Below, piece after piece: positions 17,299-26,469 of a stretch of 64,000 nt of DNA (position 1 is its first letter; every line of letters starts with the position of its first letter). The stretch is from Candidatus Cloacimonadota bacterium. GTDB taxonomy: Bacteria > Cloacimonadota > Cloacimonadia > Cloacimonadales > Cloacimonadaceae. The translations under genes were made by a program, and so were the position numbers. The stretch is taken from assembly GCA_030154085.1 (NCBI GenBank), contig JASKKR010000008.1, forward strand, positions 1-64,000. Direction: 5' to 3'. The notes under the pieces were generated by a model, which saw nothing but the letters and a program-made list of their open reading frames with translations, was not told where the DNA came from and did no database searches.

Positions 17299-18652
17299 AG
17301 ATAAACCCAGTATACACGGCACAATGAGAGATCAAGACCAAGATCAAAGTATAGACTGTATATTCAAAGCGCCAGTGAATCTTTGATAATATGTCCGAGA
17401 ACTTACGGAAAAGATCTTGCAGAAAGACCAGCAGTATAAAAGTAAACGGGATCAAGATCAATGCCCAAGGATCCATAAATATTCTTACTGCTAAGCGGAA
17501 ACCATAAGCACGGAAGCTAAGCCAACCAAAGAATACAAAGAAGATCGTCAAAGGCATACCAAAGCGATTCATAAAATAATTAAGCCGTTTCTTGGCTTGT
17601 GGTCTGGCTTTACGCTTTATCTGCAGATAGACTTGAAAAGCCGATAATCCCAGACCATGCCAAATGCCCCACAATAAATATCGGCTATCCGCATCATGCC
17701 ACAATCCACAAAGTGCCATCGATATCACTGGAACCAAGAAAATGCTCCAAAATTTACGTCTGTTAAGACGTGAAAGAGGAAAAAAGAGATAGTCTCGAAT
17801 CCAATCTGATAAGGAGATATGCCACTTCCGCCAAAATTGACTGATATTGCCTGCCAGATATGGGCGATCGAAGTTTTCCATGATGCGTATTCCAAACAAC
17901 CTGGAAGACCCGATTGCAATATCACTATAAGCTGAAAAATCAAAATAGATCATAAAAGCATAGGCAAAGAGGGCTGCTAATGCCTGTAAAGATGAGTAAG
18001 AATTTGGATTCTCCCAAACTGGTGTAAGAAAGTATGCCAGCCAGTTACTTATTACAAGTTTTTTGAAAATCCCGACAGCAATGCGTCTGGATCCTTCTTG
18101 CCAATCTTTGATGTCCATCTTTGCTACATTCCGGAGCTGAGGGGAAAAGCGTTCATATCGTTCTATCGGACCTGCCAGAAAGATAGTAAAGAAACTGCTA
18201 TATAAGATGAAATCATCAAATCTGCCGGGTGATATCATTCTCCATTTAATGTCGGTGAGATAGCTAATATGTTTGAAGGTAAGATAGCTAATACCCAATG
18301 GTAAGAAGAGTTGGTGCAGGCTAAAATTGGGGAGCTCTTCCAAAAATAGGTAAACCGCTTCTGAGATCCCGCTGAGCATACCTAAATACTTGAATAAGAT
18401 GAGCACTAACAAGATCCCAAGCACTCCTACCCCATGAAATACGCTCTCATTCGGATGACGATGAATAAGCCAACCAAAAGCATATGTATACAAAGATAAT
18501 CCAATGACAACTACCACAGACATTGGTTCCAGCAGCCAGATAAAAAGCAAGCTACACAAGCTGAGAGATAAAACTCTGAGCCTGCTATTTTGAAAACACC
18601 AATACAGTGCTAAACTTGCCACTAGAATCCCAAAATATTCAAGCGTTATCAT
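17285..18652 (-). CDS. MBOAT-family O-acyltransferase (DltB/AlgI-like)
   Basis: A membrane protein of 455 residues with roughly eleven hydrophobic segments. The MBOAT signature is present: FWRKWHISLSDWIRDY near residue 275 and the active-site His in GLWHDADSRYLLWGIWHG near 315. These proteins carry an activated acyl group across the membrane and pass it to an extracellular polymer. It lies between an acyl carrier protein gene (82 bases upstream) and an SGNH-like gene (overlapping), a layout resembling dltB-dltC-dltD. No ligase like DltA is adjacent. The acyl donor could be an acyl-ACP from the neighbour. Confidence 0.9.
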   Translation of the reverse strand: MITLEYFGILVASLALYWCFQNSRLRVLSLSLCSLLFIWLLEPMSVVVVIGLSLYTYAFGWLIHRHPNESVFHGVGVLGILLVLILFKYLGMLSGISEAVYLFLEELPNFSLHQLFLPLGISYLTFKHISYLTDIKWRMISPGRFDDFILYSSFFTIFLAGPIERYERFSPQLRNVAKMDIKDWQEGSRRIAVGIFKKLVISNWLAYFLTPVWENPNSYSSLQALAALFAYAFMIYFDFSAYSDIAIGSSRLFGIRIMENFDRPYLAGNISQFWRKWHISLSDWIRDYLFFPLSRLNRRKFWSIFLVPVISMALCGLWHDADSRYLLWGIWHGLGLSAFQVYLQIKRKARPQAKKRLNYFMNRFGMPLTIFFVFFGWLSFRAYGFRLAVRIFMDPWALILIPFTFILLVFLQDLFRKFSDILSKIHWRFEYTVYTLILVLISHCAVYTGFIYAGF

Positions 18653-18734
18653 AAAATATGCAGTATTATCTGGTTATGATCGGTAACTTCCTAACATCTA
18701 CCTTATGTTATCCTTTTTTTCAGTTTTAAAATAA

Positions 18735-18965
18735 TCAAAATTGCTTGATGATCTCTACCATCTGCCTGATGCTATCAAATGATTCTGCTGTAATCCGAGG
18801 GGCTGGAATCCGTTTGCCAAATTCTTGTTCTATATAGCTCTGCAAAGAAACTAAAGAAAAAGAATCTATAAGCCCACTTGAGATTAGCTTTGTGTCTATG
18901 TCTATTTCTTGATCAGGATCTTCCAAAAACTCTTCCCGAATAAATTCCAAAAGTTTGTCTTCCAT
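18735..18965 (-). CDS. Acyl carrier protein, stand-alone
   Basis: A 76-residue four-helix carrier. The phosphopantetheine attachment Ser is S35 in SSGLIDSFSLVSL, which matches the D-S-(F/L) motif better for DltC-like or specialised carriers than the DSLD of fatty-acid AcpP. It lies 14 bases after kbl and 82 before the MBOAT gene on the same strand. It probably carries an acyl or aminoacyl group for the MBOAT step, rather than serving bulk fatty acid synthesis. Confidence 0.88.
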   Translation of the reverse strand: MEDKLLEFIREEFLEDPDQEIDIDTKLISSGLIDSFSLVSLQSYIEQEFGKRIPAPRITAESFDSIRQMVEIIKQF

Positions 18966-18979
18966 GTCTTTCTCCTAAA

Positions 18980-20227
18980 CTACTTATTATGCATCGACAA
19001 AAGCTCTTCCTTGCTCTTGCCCAATATATCCAATTCTTTGCCAACCTTGATGAATTTGGCAAGGGCTATTTCCAAGTGCTCCGGATTGTGGGCGGCAGAT
19101 AACTGAGTGCGAATGCGCGCTTGATTTTTTGGTACAACCGGGAAAGAAAAAGCTACCGCATGAACCCCTTCAGCAAAGAGTCTTTTTGCAAATTCTTGTG
19201 CAAGAACAGCGTCATATAACATGATTGGTACAATTGGAGATTCTCCTGGCACCACGATAAATCCTGCAGCTACCAGTTCTTTTCGCCACCACTGCATATT
19301 TTGCTTAAGCTTCTTTCGCAAAGAATCATCTTGCTCGATCAGATTCAAGGCTTGGAGGGTGGTTATAGTCATCATCGGGGCAAGGCTGTTTGAGAAAAGA
19401 TAGGGACGACCACGCTGTCTAAGAAGTTCTACCAAGTCTTTCCTCCCAGCTACACAGCCACCAGAAGCGCCACCCAAGGCTTTGCCAAAGGTCGTGGTGA
19501 TGAGATCTATCTTGCCAAATACCCCACAGAGCTCATGACTCCCTCGCCCATTTTCACCCAAAAAACCTGTAGCATGAGAGTCATCCAAAAAGACCATAGC
19601 ATTATGTTTCTCAGCCAGATCTACGATTGTCTGTAGCTTGGCAATATCTCCATCCATGGAAAACACGCCATCGGTAACGATAATCTTACCGTGTCTGTCA
19701 TGATACATTTGTAGCTTTTTCTCTAAATGCAGCATATCAGAATGCTTGTAAGTATCATGGCTAGCACGCGATAGCCTCATACCATCGATTATCGAGGCAT
19801 GTACCAAACGATCCGAGATCATGATGTCTTCTTCCATCATGAGCGTTTCAAAGACCGCTGCATTGGCATCAAAACAGGAGCTGAAGAGAATGCAATCTTC
19901 AGTACCTAAGAAAGTACTCATCCGCTGCTCCAATTCCTTGTGTGTATCCTGAGTCCCACAAATAAAACGTACAGACGCCATCCCATATCCTCGTCTGTCA
20001 AGAGCTTCATGCGCAGCTTTCAGGATATCTGGATGAGCAGCCAAGCCAAGATAGTTATTTGAACACATGTTGATCTTGCGCGCTTCCCCCGAATTATCAG
20101 AACTCTTTATGTGGATTTCTGCTCCCTGTAATCCGGTGATCTGAACTTCCTCTTTGTTGAGCCCTTGATCCTGTATATCATTGAGGATGTCCCGATATCT
20201 CTTTTGCAGTGCTATCGAATATGCCAT
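18980..20227 (-). CDS. kbl: Glycine C-acetyltransferase (2-amino-3-ketobutyrate CoA ligase)
   Basis: A PLP enzyme of 415 residues from ATG 20227, which follows GGGGGAG; an upstream TTG at 20242 has no ribosome site. Family landmarks match Kbl closely: CSNNYLGLA, SVRFICGTQD, DGVFSMDGDI, DDSHATGFLG, the PLP lysine K249 in TTFGKALGG, and RPYLFSNSLAP. Kbl interconverts 2-amino-3-oxobutyrate plus CoA with glycine plus acetyl-CoA in threonine breakdown. No threonine dehydrogenase gene is next to it; instead it is followed by an acyl carrier protein. The same fold makes 3-ketosphinganine-like products from acyl thioesters, so an acyl-ACP substrate is an alternative, but residue likeness favours Kbl. 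Confidence 0.85.
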   Translation of the reverse strand: MAYSIALQKRYRDILNDIQDQGLNKEEVQITGLQGAEIHIKSSDNSGEARKINMCSNNYLGLAAHPDILKAAHEALDRRGYGMASVRFICGTQDTHKELEQRMSTFLGTEDCILFSSCFDANAAVFETLMMEEDIMISDRLVHASIIDGMRLSRASHDTYKHSDMLHLEKKLQMYHDRHGKIIVTDGVFSMDGDIAKLQTIVDLAEKHNAMVFLDDSHATGFLGENGRGSHELCGVFGKIDLITTTFGKALGGASGGCVAGRKDLVELLRQRGRPYLFSNSLAPMMTITTLQALNLIEQDDSLRKKLKQNMQWWRKELVAAGFIVVPGESPIVPIMLYDAVLAQEFAKRLFAEGVHAVAFSFPVVPKNQARIRTQLSAAHNPEHLEIALAKFIKVGKELDILGKSKEELLSMHNK

Positions 20228-20371
20228 TGACTCCCCCTTCAAATTTATTTTTTGTATGAAGAATTAAAATCGATGCCTGTATGACATCAGAGCCTGCTGG
20301 TCTTGTGGAATAGAACTACATGCTGGTAAGCTGATAAGATAGTTGCAAGAGCTCATCACTTGCCTGCATCG

Positions 20372-21739
20372 CTATTGCTCTTCATCATTTAAAAGATTAT
20401 TAAGTTTAAATTCATCGACATTAAACTCTAGGTTGTGAAATGCTTTGCCTAGGGCAGTTAGAGAGCGTTTACTCAACATTTGACGCTTCAGCTTTTTGTC
20501 TCTAGGACAATCATCAAGAGCTGGCAACAAGCCGAAATTTGCATTGACAGGAGTAAACCGCTGCTTACCGGGATCTTGCGTAAGACGCCGCCAAAGTTGT
20601 CCTAAGATACTCTCCTCTGGTAAAGAACTATATTCTCCACAGATGATTCCTGCGATTAACATACCACTAGCGATGCATTCCACATAACCTTCCACTCCGC
20701 TCAATTGCCCGGAAACCCACAGATCATCACGTACTTTGAGGCTGAGGTTTTGGTTTAAGATCGCTGGTGAATTCAGATAAGCATTGCGATGAATGGAACC
20801 CAGACGCAGGAATCTAGCGTTCTCCAAGCCTGGGATTTGCCGGAAGATGCGTTTCTGCTCTGGATAGCGCAGCATGGTCTGACAACCAACCAGATTGTAT
20901 GCCGTCAAATCGCTATTCTCTGCACGTAACTGTAACACTGCGAAAGCTTTCTTCCCGGTGGAGGGAATTTCCAAGCCCATCGGGCGCATCACTCCGTGAC
21001 GCAAAGTATCTTTCCCTCGGCGTGCCAATTCTTCGATTGGCATACAGTTTTCATAGAAATTGAACTTGTCTCCGCTAAAGAATTCATTTTCAAATTCATG
21101 AGCTTCATGCTTTTCACCTTCCAGAAGAGCATCTACAAAAGCATAGTACTGCCTTTTATCAAAAGCACAGTTTAGATAATCCGGATCTCCTTTGTCATAG
21201 CGGGCTTTGGCATAGACCAAGTTCCGATCAATGGAATCAGCATCCACGATTGGGGCAATAGCATCAAAAAAAAAGAGCTGCTCTTCTCCCAAAAGCTCTT
21301 TGAGATAGCGCATAATAGGCTCAGAGCTCAACGGTCCTGTCGCCAATATACACTTCCCTGAAGGGATCTGACTGCATTCTTTGCGCATTATTCGTATCCC
21401 GGGATGGGTCTCTATGAGCTTAGTCACTTTGTGGGCAAAAAGCATACGGTCTACCGCCAGAGCATGTCCTGCCGGGACAGCACTATCTTGCGCAACATCC
21501 AGCAGCTTGGCTCCTAAAAGCTTCATTTCAGCTTTTAGTAACCCTGCCCCAGTGTCAAGTCGAGTTGATTTCAGGCTATTGCTACAAACTAGTTCTGCCA
21601 GATCACCACTCTGATGCGCTTCGGTCAGTTTATTAGGACGCATCTCCCAAAGGTCAACCTCATATCCTCTGTCAGCTAGTTGTAGAGCTGCTTCACTTCC
21701 AGCAAGCCCACCGCCGATAATAGTAATCTTCTCTTTCAC
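20372..21739 (-). CDS. trmFO: Folate/FAD-dependent tRNA U54 methyltransferase TrmFO
   Basis: 455 residues, the normal length. The N-terminal dinucleotide fold reads ITIIGGGLAGSEAALQLADRG, followed by the TrmFO signatures WEMRP, LVCSNSLKS and the catalytic Cys region near the C-terminal third (GQLSGVEGYVECIASG). It makes ribothymidine at position 54 of tRNA using methylene-tetrahydrofolate. Its ATG overlaps the stop of the GNAT gene by four bases. It ends the run that begins with the HlyD-type adaptor, to which it has no functional link. Confidence 0.95.
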   Translation of the reverse strand: MKEKITIIGGGLAGSEAALQLADRGYEVDLWEMRPNKLTEAHQSGDLAELVCSNSLKSTRLDTGAGLLKAEMKLLGAKLLDVAQDSAVPAGHALAVDRMLFAHKVTKLIETHPGIRIMRKECSQIPSGKCILATGPLSSEPIMRYLKELLGEEQLFFFDAIAPIVDADSIDRNLVYAKARYDKGDPDYLNCAFDKRQYYAFVDALLEGEKHEAHEFENEFFSGDKFNFYENCMPIEELARRGKDTLRHGVMRPMGLEIPSTGKKAFAVLQLRAENSDLTAYNLVGCQTMLRYPEQKRIFRQIPGLENARFLRLGSIHRNAYLNSPAILNQNLSLKVRDDLWVSGQLSGVEGYVECIASGMLIAGIICGEYSSLPEESILGQLWRRLTQDPGKQRFTPVNANFGLLPALDDCPRDKKLKRQMLSKRSLTALGKAFHNLEFNVDEFKLNNLLNDEEQ

Positions 21740-22155
21740 AATTCCCGCTTGATCATAGTGATATACCCATCTAGATCTTTAAAGCCCAGGCTGGCATACA
21801 AGTGCCTTGCTGCAGAATTATCGCGATGCACTTCCAGTTTTGCCTGATAGCCGGTCTCTTTGGCAATCTTCAGCGCTTCTTGCAAAAGAGAGCGCCCGAT
21901 GCCTTGATTTTCGTGATCGAGCGAGACTGCCATATGATGGATATAGAGTCTTCGATAATCGTGATTTACCCACAATGCGCCGAGAATCTTCCCGTCATCT
22001 TCAGCTGTAATGATGTGACCTGTGTGTGCCAAAGAATGCGAAATTGCCTCAAAACTATCTGCCCGTTCTGGATTGGTGATATCTCTTGAACGCCAAAGCT
22101 TGATCAATTCATCATAAAGAGTTTGATCCAGATTATCATATCGTTTGATTTGCAT
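21736..22155 (-). CDS. GNAT-family N-acetyltransferase
   Basis: A compact GNAT fold of 139 residues. Acetyl-CoA motif A is visible as VSLDHENQGIGRSLLQEA (Q-x-x-G-x-G), followed by KLEVHRDNSAARHLYASLGF, the usual motif B. Its substrate cannot be told. It is tightly packed between the DUF4340 gene (no gap) and trmFO (four-base overlap), so it is co-transcribed with both. Confidence 0.85.
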   Translation of the reverse strand: MQIKRYDNLDQTLYDELIKLWRSRDITNPERADSFEAISHSLAHTGHIITAEDDGKILGALWVNHDYRRLYIHHMAVSLDHENQGIGRSLLQEALKIAKETGYQAKLEVHRDNSAARHLYASLGFKDLDGYITMIKREL

Positions 22156-23076
22156 TTATGCTGATTTCCTTTTAAAAATCTCTGCAGGGCGCATGAACCG
22201 GTAAATAGAATCAAATCCCACCTGATAGATAATCGAATTGTCATCATCGATCATCATCATGTGCCGCGCATTATCAAAACTGGCAAAGCTGAGCTTTTGC
22301 ACATTATCTTCTATATCAGTGATCCAAACCGTGACCATGGGTGTCTCAAATTTTTTCATGGTCTCTTCATCATCTCCAGGCATAAAGACGAAACTGCGGA
22401 AGTTTTGCAAAAGGCTTATAATCTTGACCAAAGCATAATTGTTAAAATCAAGCATAAAGTTCTCTTTTGCATCACGATAGAACCATTCTGTCCCCAATCT
22501 GTATAGAGTATAGTTGTTGGAAGGATATTCGACCCTAATCTCCTTGATCTCCTCTTCCCAATAATGCACGACGAGAGGAGACCGCCAGTTTATGACTGTC
22601 GGTTGATATTGCTGCACAACCTTGCTACGGATCTGATAAACCTCGTCTTCTCCATCAAAACGAAAATAATCCCAGACGTTACCTATGTTACTAAACAGTA
22701 CATGACGTTCTTGATCTGGACTTTGTATGCTGACGTGCAACGCCTCAGAATCTTGCAATTGGTACCTTTGGATAGCATCTTCGCCTGAGCTCATTGGGGT
22801 AGTGGCATATTCAGCCTCCAACACATCAGCAAAAAAGTTTGTTATTCTTAGACTATCTGCTTCCCAATTGGTATTATCAGCAAAGAGCCACTTCCCGTCT
22901 GTCAGAACAAGTTTTATGCTCCCTTCATCGTTCCAAATGTGTATCTTTTCTACATTTTTGACCATGTTCCCGAAGATCTTCCGGGTCCGTTCTTGTGAGT
23001 TATTAAAACGTAAGATTATATATACTATCAATAAAACAGCTAAAAGAATCAGCAATATGAGTCTAGATTTTTTCAT
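22156..23076 (-). CDS. DUF4340-type membrane-anchored protein of the Gld-like ABC system
   Basis: 306 residues: an N-terminal membrane helix (5-23) and then a periplasmic beta-rich domain of the DUF4340 kind. Genes for such proteins regularly follow GldG-like genes in ABC operons, and here the start overlaps the GldG-like gene by 14 bases. It has no catalytic motif. It probably forms the periplasmic part of the ABC complex with the GldG-like protein. Confidence 0.75.
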   Translation of the reverse strand: MKKSRLILLILLAVLLIVYIILRFNNSQERTRKIFGNMVKNVEKIHIWNDEGSIKLVLTDGKWLFADNTNWEADSLRITNFFADVLEAEYATTPMSSGEDAIQRYQLQDSEALHVSIQSPDQERHVLFSNIGNVWDYFRFDGEDEVYQIRSKVVQQYQPTVINWRSPLVVHYWEEEIKEIRVEYPSNNYTLYRLGTEWFYRDAKENFMLDFNNYALVKIISLLQNFRSFVFMPGDDEETMKKFETPMVTVWITDIEDNVQKLSFASFDNARHMMMIDDDNSIIYQVGFDSIYRFMRPAEIFKRKSA

Positions 23077-24631
23077 GATACTGCCTTAGTTTAAGTTTTC
23101 TCCGAAATGCCATCAACAACCCAATCAAGATGAGGATTATCGATGGTAATGCTATGGATATTACTTTTACTATGTTCTTGATATTGTTTTCAATCTGTTC
23201 GAGATTTCCCCAATTAATGCCGATCTCTTTCATAAAACGAGGCACACTCAGCGGGGATGAGCTCAGATGACGAGACCTAACCTGGATCATAGATTCACGC
23301 CCTGTGAGATAATCCAGGGCATTAAGGATTATGTTGCTGCGTTCATCATAGATCTGCCTATCAGAATTGATTACCAATTCCTTATCACCAAAAAGCACCA
23401 TCTGCAGTTCAGGAGAGCTCGGAATAAAATCCGGATCTTCCTCCGCCAATTCGCTTTTGGCAAAATAGCTATCAAATTTCCCCCTCAAAAGAGCACCTGT
23501 CGTGATGGATCCCGCATTAAAATCTTCCAAACTGGGATTGTATATCAGATCCTCGGTAATCTCAAATTTAGGTGCTCGCATCCACCCTGAATACTCCGAG
23601 GTCTGCAAAATAGGCTCAAACATCACTCCTTCTCTTCTGGCAAAACTGATGCCACTTGCCAGATACATAATGATATTATCGATATTTTGCGTGATCTGGT
23701 GGTCACTTCCCCGCAACACAGGGTACATGGGATAGTTCACCATATTACCCAGTCCCACTTGTTGCTTATCACAAAACATATCCAGGACTATATCATCCGA
23801 AAGTTTAAAACCATAATGTTCGAGCATGTCGATGACATTGGTATCCAACGGGAAAAGGTGTCGTCCATCTGTGTCTACCTTATCCTGTAAAAATACAACT
23901 TTACCTCCCTGCATTATATATTGATCCAGATGATAAAGCTTCTCTGGCTGTAAGTTCCGAGCGGTGCCAGTAAAAAGAAGAGCATCAATACCAGATAGCG
24001 GCTGAGAGAGATCTGTATCTAACACAGAAAAATTTGAACTTAGTGCCTGCTCAAAAACGCTGGTGTTAAAATCGTAGTATGTTGTATCACGAAATACTGC
24101 CACTTTGGGAAGTGTATGCGCTGCCAAGCTTTGAATCCGCATCGTAAGATTATACTCCAACTGTGGCTCGATTTTGGGCAAAAGGTCCAAAGCTTCGACT
24201 TTCCCCTGATACTCAAAGATCAGTCCAAATATCACCTCGGAAGTCGTTATTTGATCGTTTTCATAAGCCTGGAAACGTATTCTGCTCAGTCCACCATCTT
24301 GAGCTAATCGATACAGCTCTTCATGGCTCGATGGTCTGACATATTCATAACGGAACTTTCCCTTGGATGCGCGTTGATATTCGCTCAGAAGATCTCGCGT
24401 ATAGCGATCCAGGGAATTCATTGCTGCAGGGAGCTCTTTTGAGGATAATACTTTAACCACCATCACGTCTTCCAGAGAACGTACCGTTTCCTTACTGACA
24501 GGACTCAAACTATAGGCTTTCTGCCGGGAAAAATCCCATCTCAGGCTAAAAAAGCTCACCACCATAAGGAGTACTATAACTATACCAATCTTGATAGCCA
24601 AATTGCCTGTGATGCTATAAGTTTTCTTCAT
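23063..24631 (-). CDS. GldG-like ABC transporter-associated periplasmic protein
   Basis: 522 residues. It has an N-terminal membrane helix (about 10-30), a large periplasmic domain with the DUF4350/GldG-type fold, and a C-terminal membrane helix followed by a basic tail (about 490-515). The pattern SKEL..., AVFRD and LLFTG..., with PYMYPVLRG mid-protein, fits the GldG/IFT-like family. It lies one base from the ABC-2 permease gene. In Bacteroidota GldG acts with GldA and GldF in gliding, but the family is much wider, and no other gliding gene is seen here. Confidence 0.8.
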   Translation of the reverse strand: MKKTYSITGNLAIKIGIVIVLLMVVSFFSLRWDFSRQKAYSLSPVSKETVRSLEDVMVVKVLSSKELPAAMNSLDRYTRDLLSEYQRASKGKFRYEYVRPSSHEELYRLAQDGGLSRIRFQAYENDQITTSEVIFGLIFEYQGKVEALDLLPKIEPQLEYNLTMRIQSLAAHTLPKVAVFRDTTYYDFNTSVFEQALSSNFSVLDTDLSQPLSGIDALLFTGTARNLQPEKLYHLDQYIMQGGKVVFLQDKVDTDGRHLFPLDTNVIDMLEHYGFKLSDDIVLDMFCDKQQVGLGNMVNYPMYPVLRGSDHQITQNIDNIIMYLASGISFARREGVMFEPILQTSEYSGWMRAPKFEITEDLIYNPSLEDFNAGSITTGALLRGKFDSYFAKSELAEEDPDFIPSSPELQMVLFGDKELVINSDRQIYDERSNIILNALDYLTGRESMIQVRSRHLSSSPLSVPRFMKEIGINWGNLEQIENNIKNIVKVISIALPSIILILIGLLMAFRRKLKLRQYHEKI

Positions 24632-24632
24632 C

Positions 24633-25355
24633 TTAGCGCTCCTGCATCATGTTTTTGCTCTGCAGGTTAAATTCCGCTAAAAAGGCAAAGATCAAGCAGA
24701 TTGCCACAAAAAATAATACATCACGAAGATCCAATACACCTTTCATAAATCCTGATAGATGATATTCAAAACTAAAGAATTGGAGATATCGCACTAATGA
24801 AAGCGGCATGATCACAAACACAAAATGGATAGCATAGAAGAAAGCCGAAATCGCTAATCCTATTACAAATGCCAAAACCTGATTAGAAGGCAATGAACTA
24901 GCAAAGACTCCGATTGAGATGTATGCCAAGGATACCAAGAGTAGACCCAAAATACCGGTAATAATCGCCCCATAATCCACATTTTGCCCCAGCACCTCTA
25001 TGATGACTAAGTAGATAACGCTAAATGACATCAGAGTCAGAACTTGTAAAAACGCTGCTATGATCTTGCCCCATACAACTTGAGACAATCGGATCGGTAA
25101 CGTAGCGATGAGTTCGATCGTCCCACTGCTGCGCTCTTTAGCAATGCTGCCCATTGTGATGGCAGGAATAAAAAAGACATAGAGCATATGGATTGCTCCA
25201 AAAAGATTCCTCAGTTCTGCCACATTTAACTTGAAAACTGTGGTGGCAAAAGTCGCACCACTGATCACTAAAAACAGCACATAAATGATATATGAGGTCA
25301 CCGAGCGCATGGCAAGTTGATATTCTTTTTTTGCTATGGTCCAGGTCGCGTTCAC
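24633..25355 (-). CDS. ABC-2 type permease (GldF-like)
   Basis: 240 residues with six membrane helices. The conserved ABC-2 segment MGSIAKERSSGTIELIATLPI (residues 67-87) marks the coupling helix region. It starts with IAKKEYQLAMRSVTSYI, typical of the family. Its start overlaps the ATPase gene stop by one base. With the ATPase it should form the membrane core of the transporter; the cargo is unknown. Confidence 0.9.
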   Translation of the reverse strand: MNATWTIAKKEYQLAMRSVTSYIIYVLFLVISGATFATTVFKLNVAELRNLFGAIHMLYVFFIPAITMGSIAKERSSGTIELIATLPIRLSQVVWGKIIAAFLQVLTLMSFSVIYLVIIEVLGQNVDYGAIITGILGLLLVSLAYISIGVFASSLPSNQVLAFVIGLAISAFFYAIHFVFVIMPLSLVRYLQFFSFEYHLSGFMKGVLDLRDVLFFVAICLIFAFLAEFNLQSKNMMQER

Positions 25356-26452
25356 TAAGATTTCTCCTTTTCGTCTTGATCCTCTGCGGGAGGATTATCC
25401 AAGCTTATCTGTGTCGGTTCGTCCGCTTGAGTGCTTTTTGCATCAGACTCTGAATCTAATACAGCAATATCGGAATGCAAGTCCTGCACTTGATCTGTCT
25501 CAGACTCAGCAGGTTTTCCTTGTCCATCAGACTTGGTGAGATTGTGGAATATCTCTTCTAAGCTCTTGCTTTGAGAATATAGACTCACAATCAACCACCC
25601 CTTAGCTGTGACCCGACGAGCTATCTCATGTTTAAGATCCTTATCCCCAGGCACACTAAGGCGGATCTTATGACGATTATTCTCTTGCAGATTTTCTTCC
25701 ACTTTCAGCCCTTGGATGTCGCTTAAAAGAGCTTCTATATCTACATCTTCACCTTCCAGCTCAAGATTTAGAGTTTGATAGTCCGTGAGATATTTCCCAA
25801 GATTTTCTATTTCATCATCAACAATGATCTTTCCTTTATTGATGATCAAGACCCTATCGCAAAGAGCTTGTACTTCTTGCATAATATGTGAGGAGAGGAG
25901 AACGATCTTTTCTTTGCCCAAGTTACGAATCAGCTCCCGAATATCCAAGATCTGATTGGGATCTAATCCACTTGTAGGCTCGTCCAAGATCAAAACTTCA
26001 GGATCATGCAAGATCGCCATCGCCAAGCCCACTCTCTGTCTATAGCCTTTAGAAAGCGTAGCTACTTTCTGAGTGAGAACTGCTTTTAGCCCACAGCTTT
26101 GGACGACAAAATCCAGTCGCTCTTTAAATCTCGTCTTCCCCATCTTGCGCAAATCTCCGATGTATTTGAGGATCTCAAGAGTATACATCTCGTCATAGAG
26201 AGGATTATGTTCCGGAAGATAGCCAATCTTCGTGCTAGTAAGGATGGGATCCTTATATATACTCTGTTGATCCAGCATTATGCTCCCACCACTCGGCTGT
26301 AAATAGCCCACCATCATCCGCATTGTTGTAGTTTTCCCAGCTCCGTTGGGACCAAGAAACCCGGTTATGCTACCATTCTCGACTGTGAAACTTATATCAT
26401 CCACGGCTTTAATCTGACCAAAATAGCGGCTTAGATTTTGTATTTCTATCAT
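25355..26452 (-). CDS. ABC transporter ATP-binding protein (GldA-like)
   Basis: 365 residues. A full nucleotide-binding domain lies within about 1-235: Walker A GPNGAGKTTTMRM, signature LSKGYRQRVGLAMAI, Walker B VLILDEPTSGLDP, switch His in LLSSHI. A C-terminal accessory domain follows, with an acidic, Gln/Ser/Asp-rich tail after residue 310 (about 55 residues) that is probably disordered and is unusual for the family. It lies between the HlyD-type adaptor (17 bases upstream) and the permease. Confidence 0.93.
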   Translation of the reverse strand: MIEIQNLSRYFGQIKAVDDISFTVENGSITGFLGPNGAGKTTTMRMMVGYLQPSGGSIMLDQQSIYKDPILTSTKIGYLPEHNPLYDEMYTLEILKYIGDLRKMGKTRFKERLDFVVQSCGLKAVLTQKVATLSKGYRQRVGLAMAILHDPEVLILDEPTSGLDPNQILDIRELIRNLGKEKIVLLSSHIMQEVQALCDRVLIINKGKIIVDDEIENLGKYLTDYQTLNLELEGEDVDIEALLSDIQGLKVEENLQENNRHKIRLSVPGDKDLKHEIARRVTAKGWLIVSLYSQSKSLEEIFHNLTKSDGQGKPAESETDQVQDLHSDIAVLDSESDAKSTQADEPTQISLDNPPAEDQDEKEKS

Positions 26453-26469
26453 ATATTATCAGTTCCCTA

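Noticed and set aside
22156-24631. GldG/DUF4340 genes as proof of gliding motility
   Set aside because: The families are widespread in non-gliding bacteria, and no other gliding genes occur in the window.
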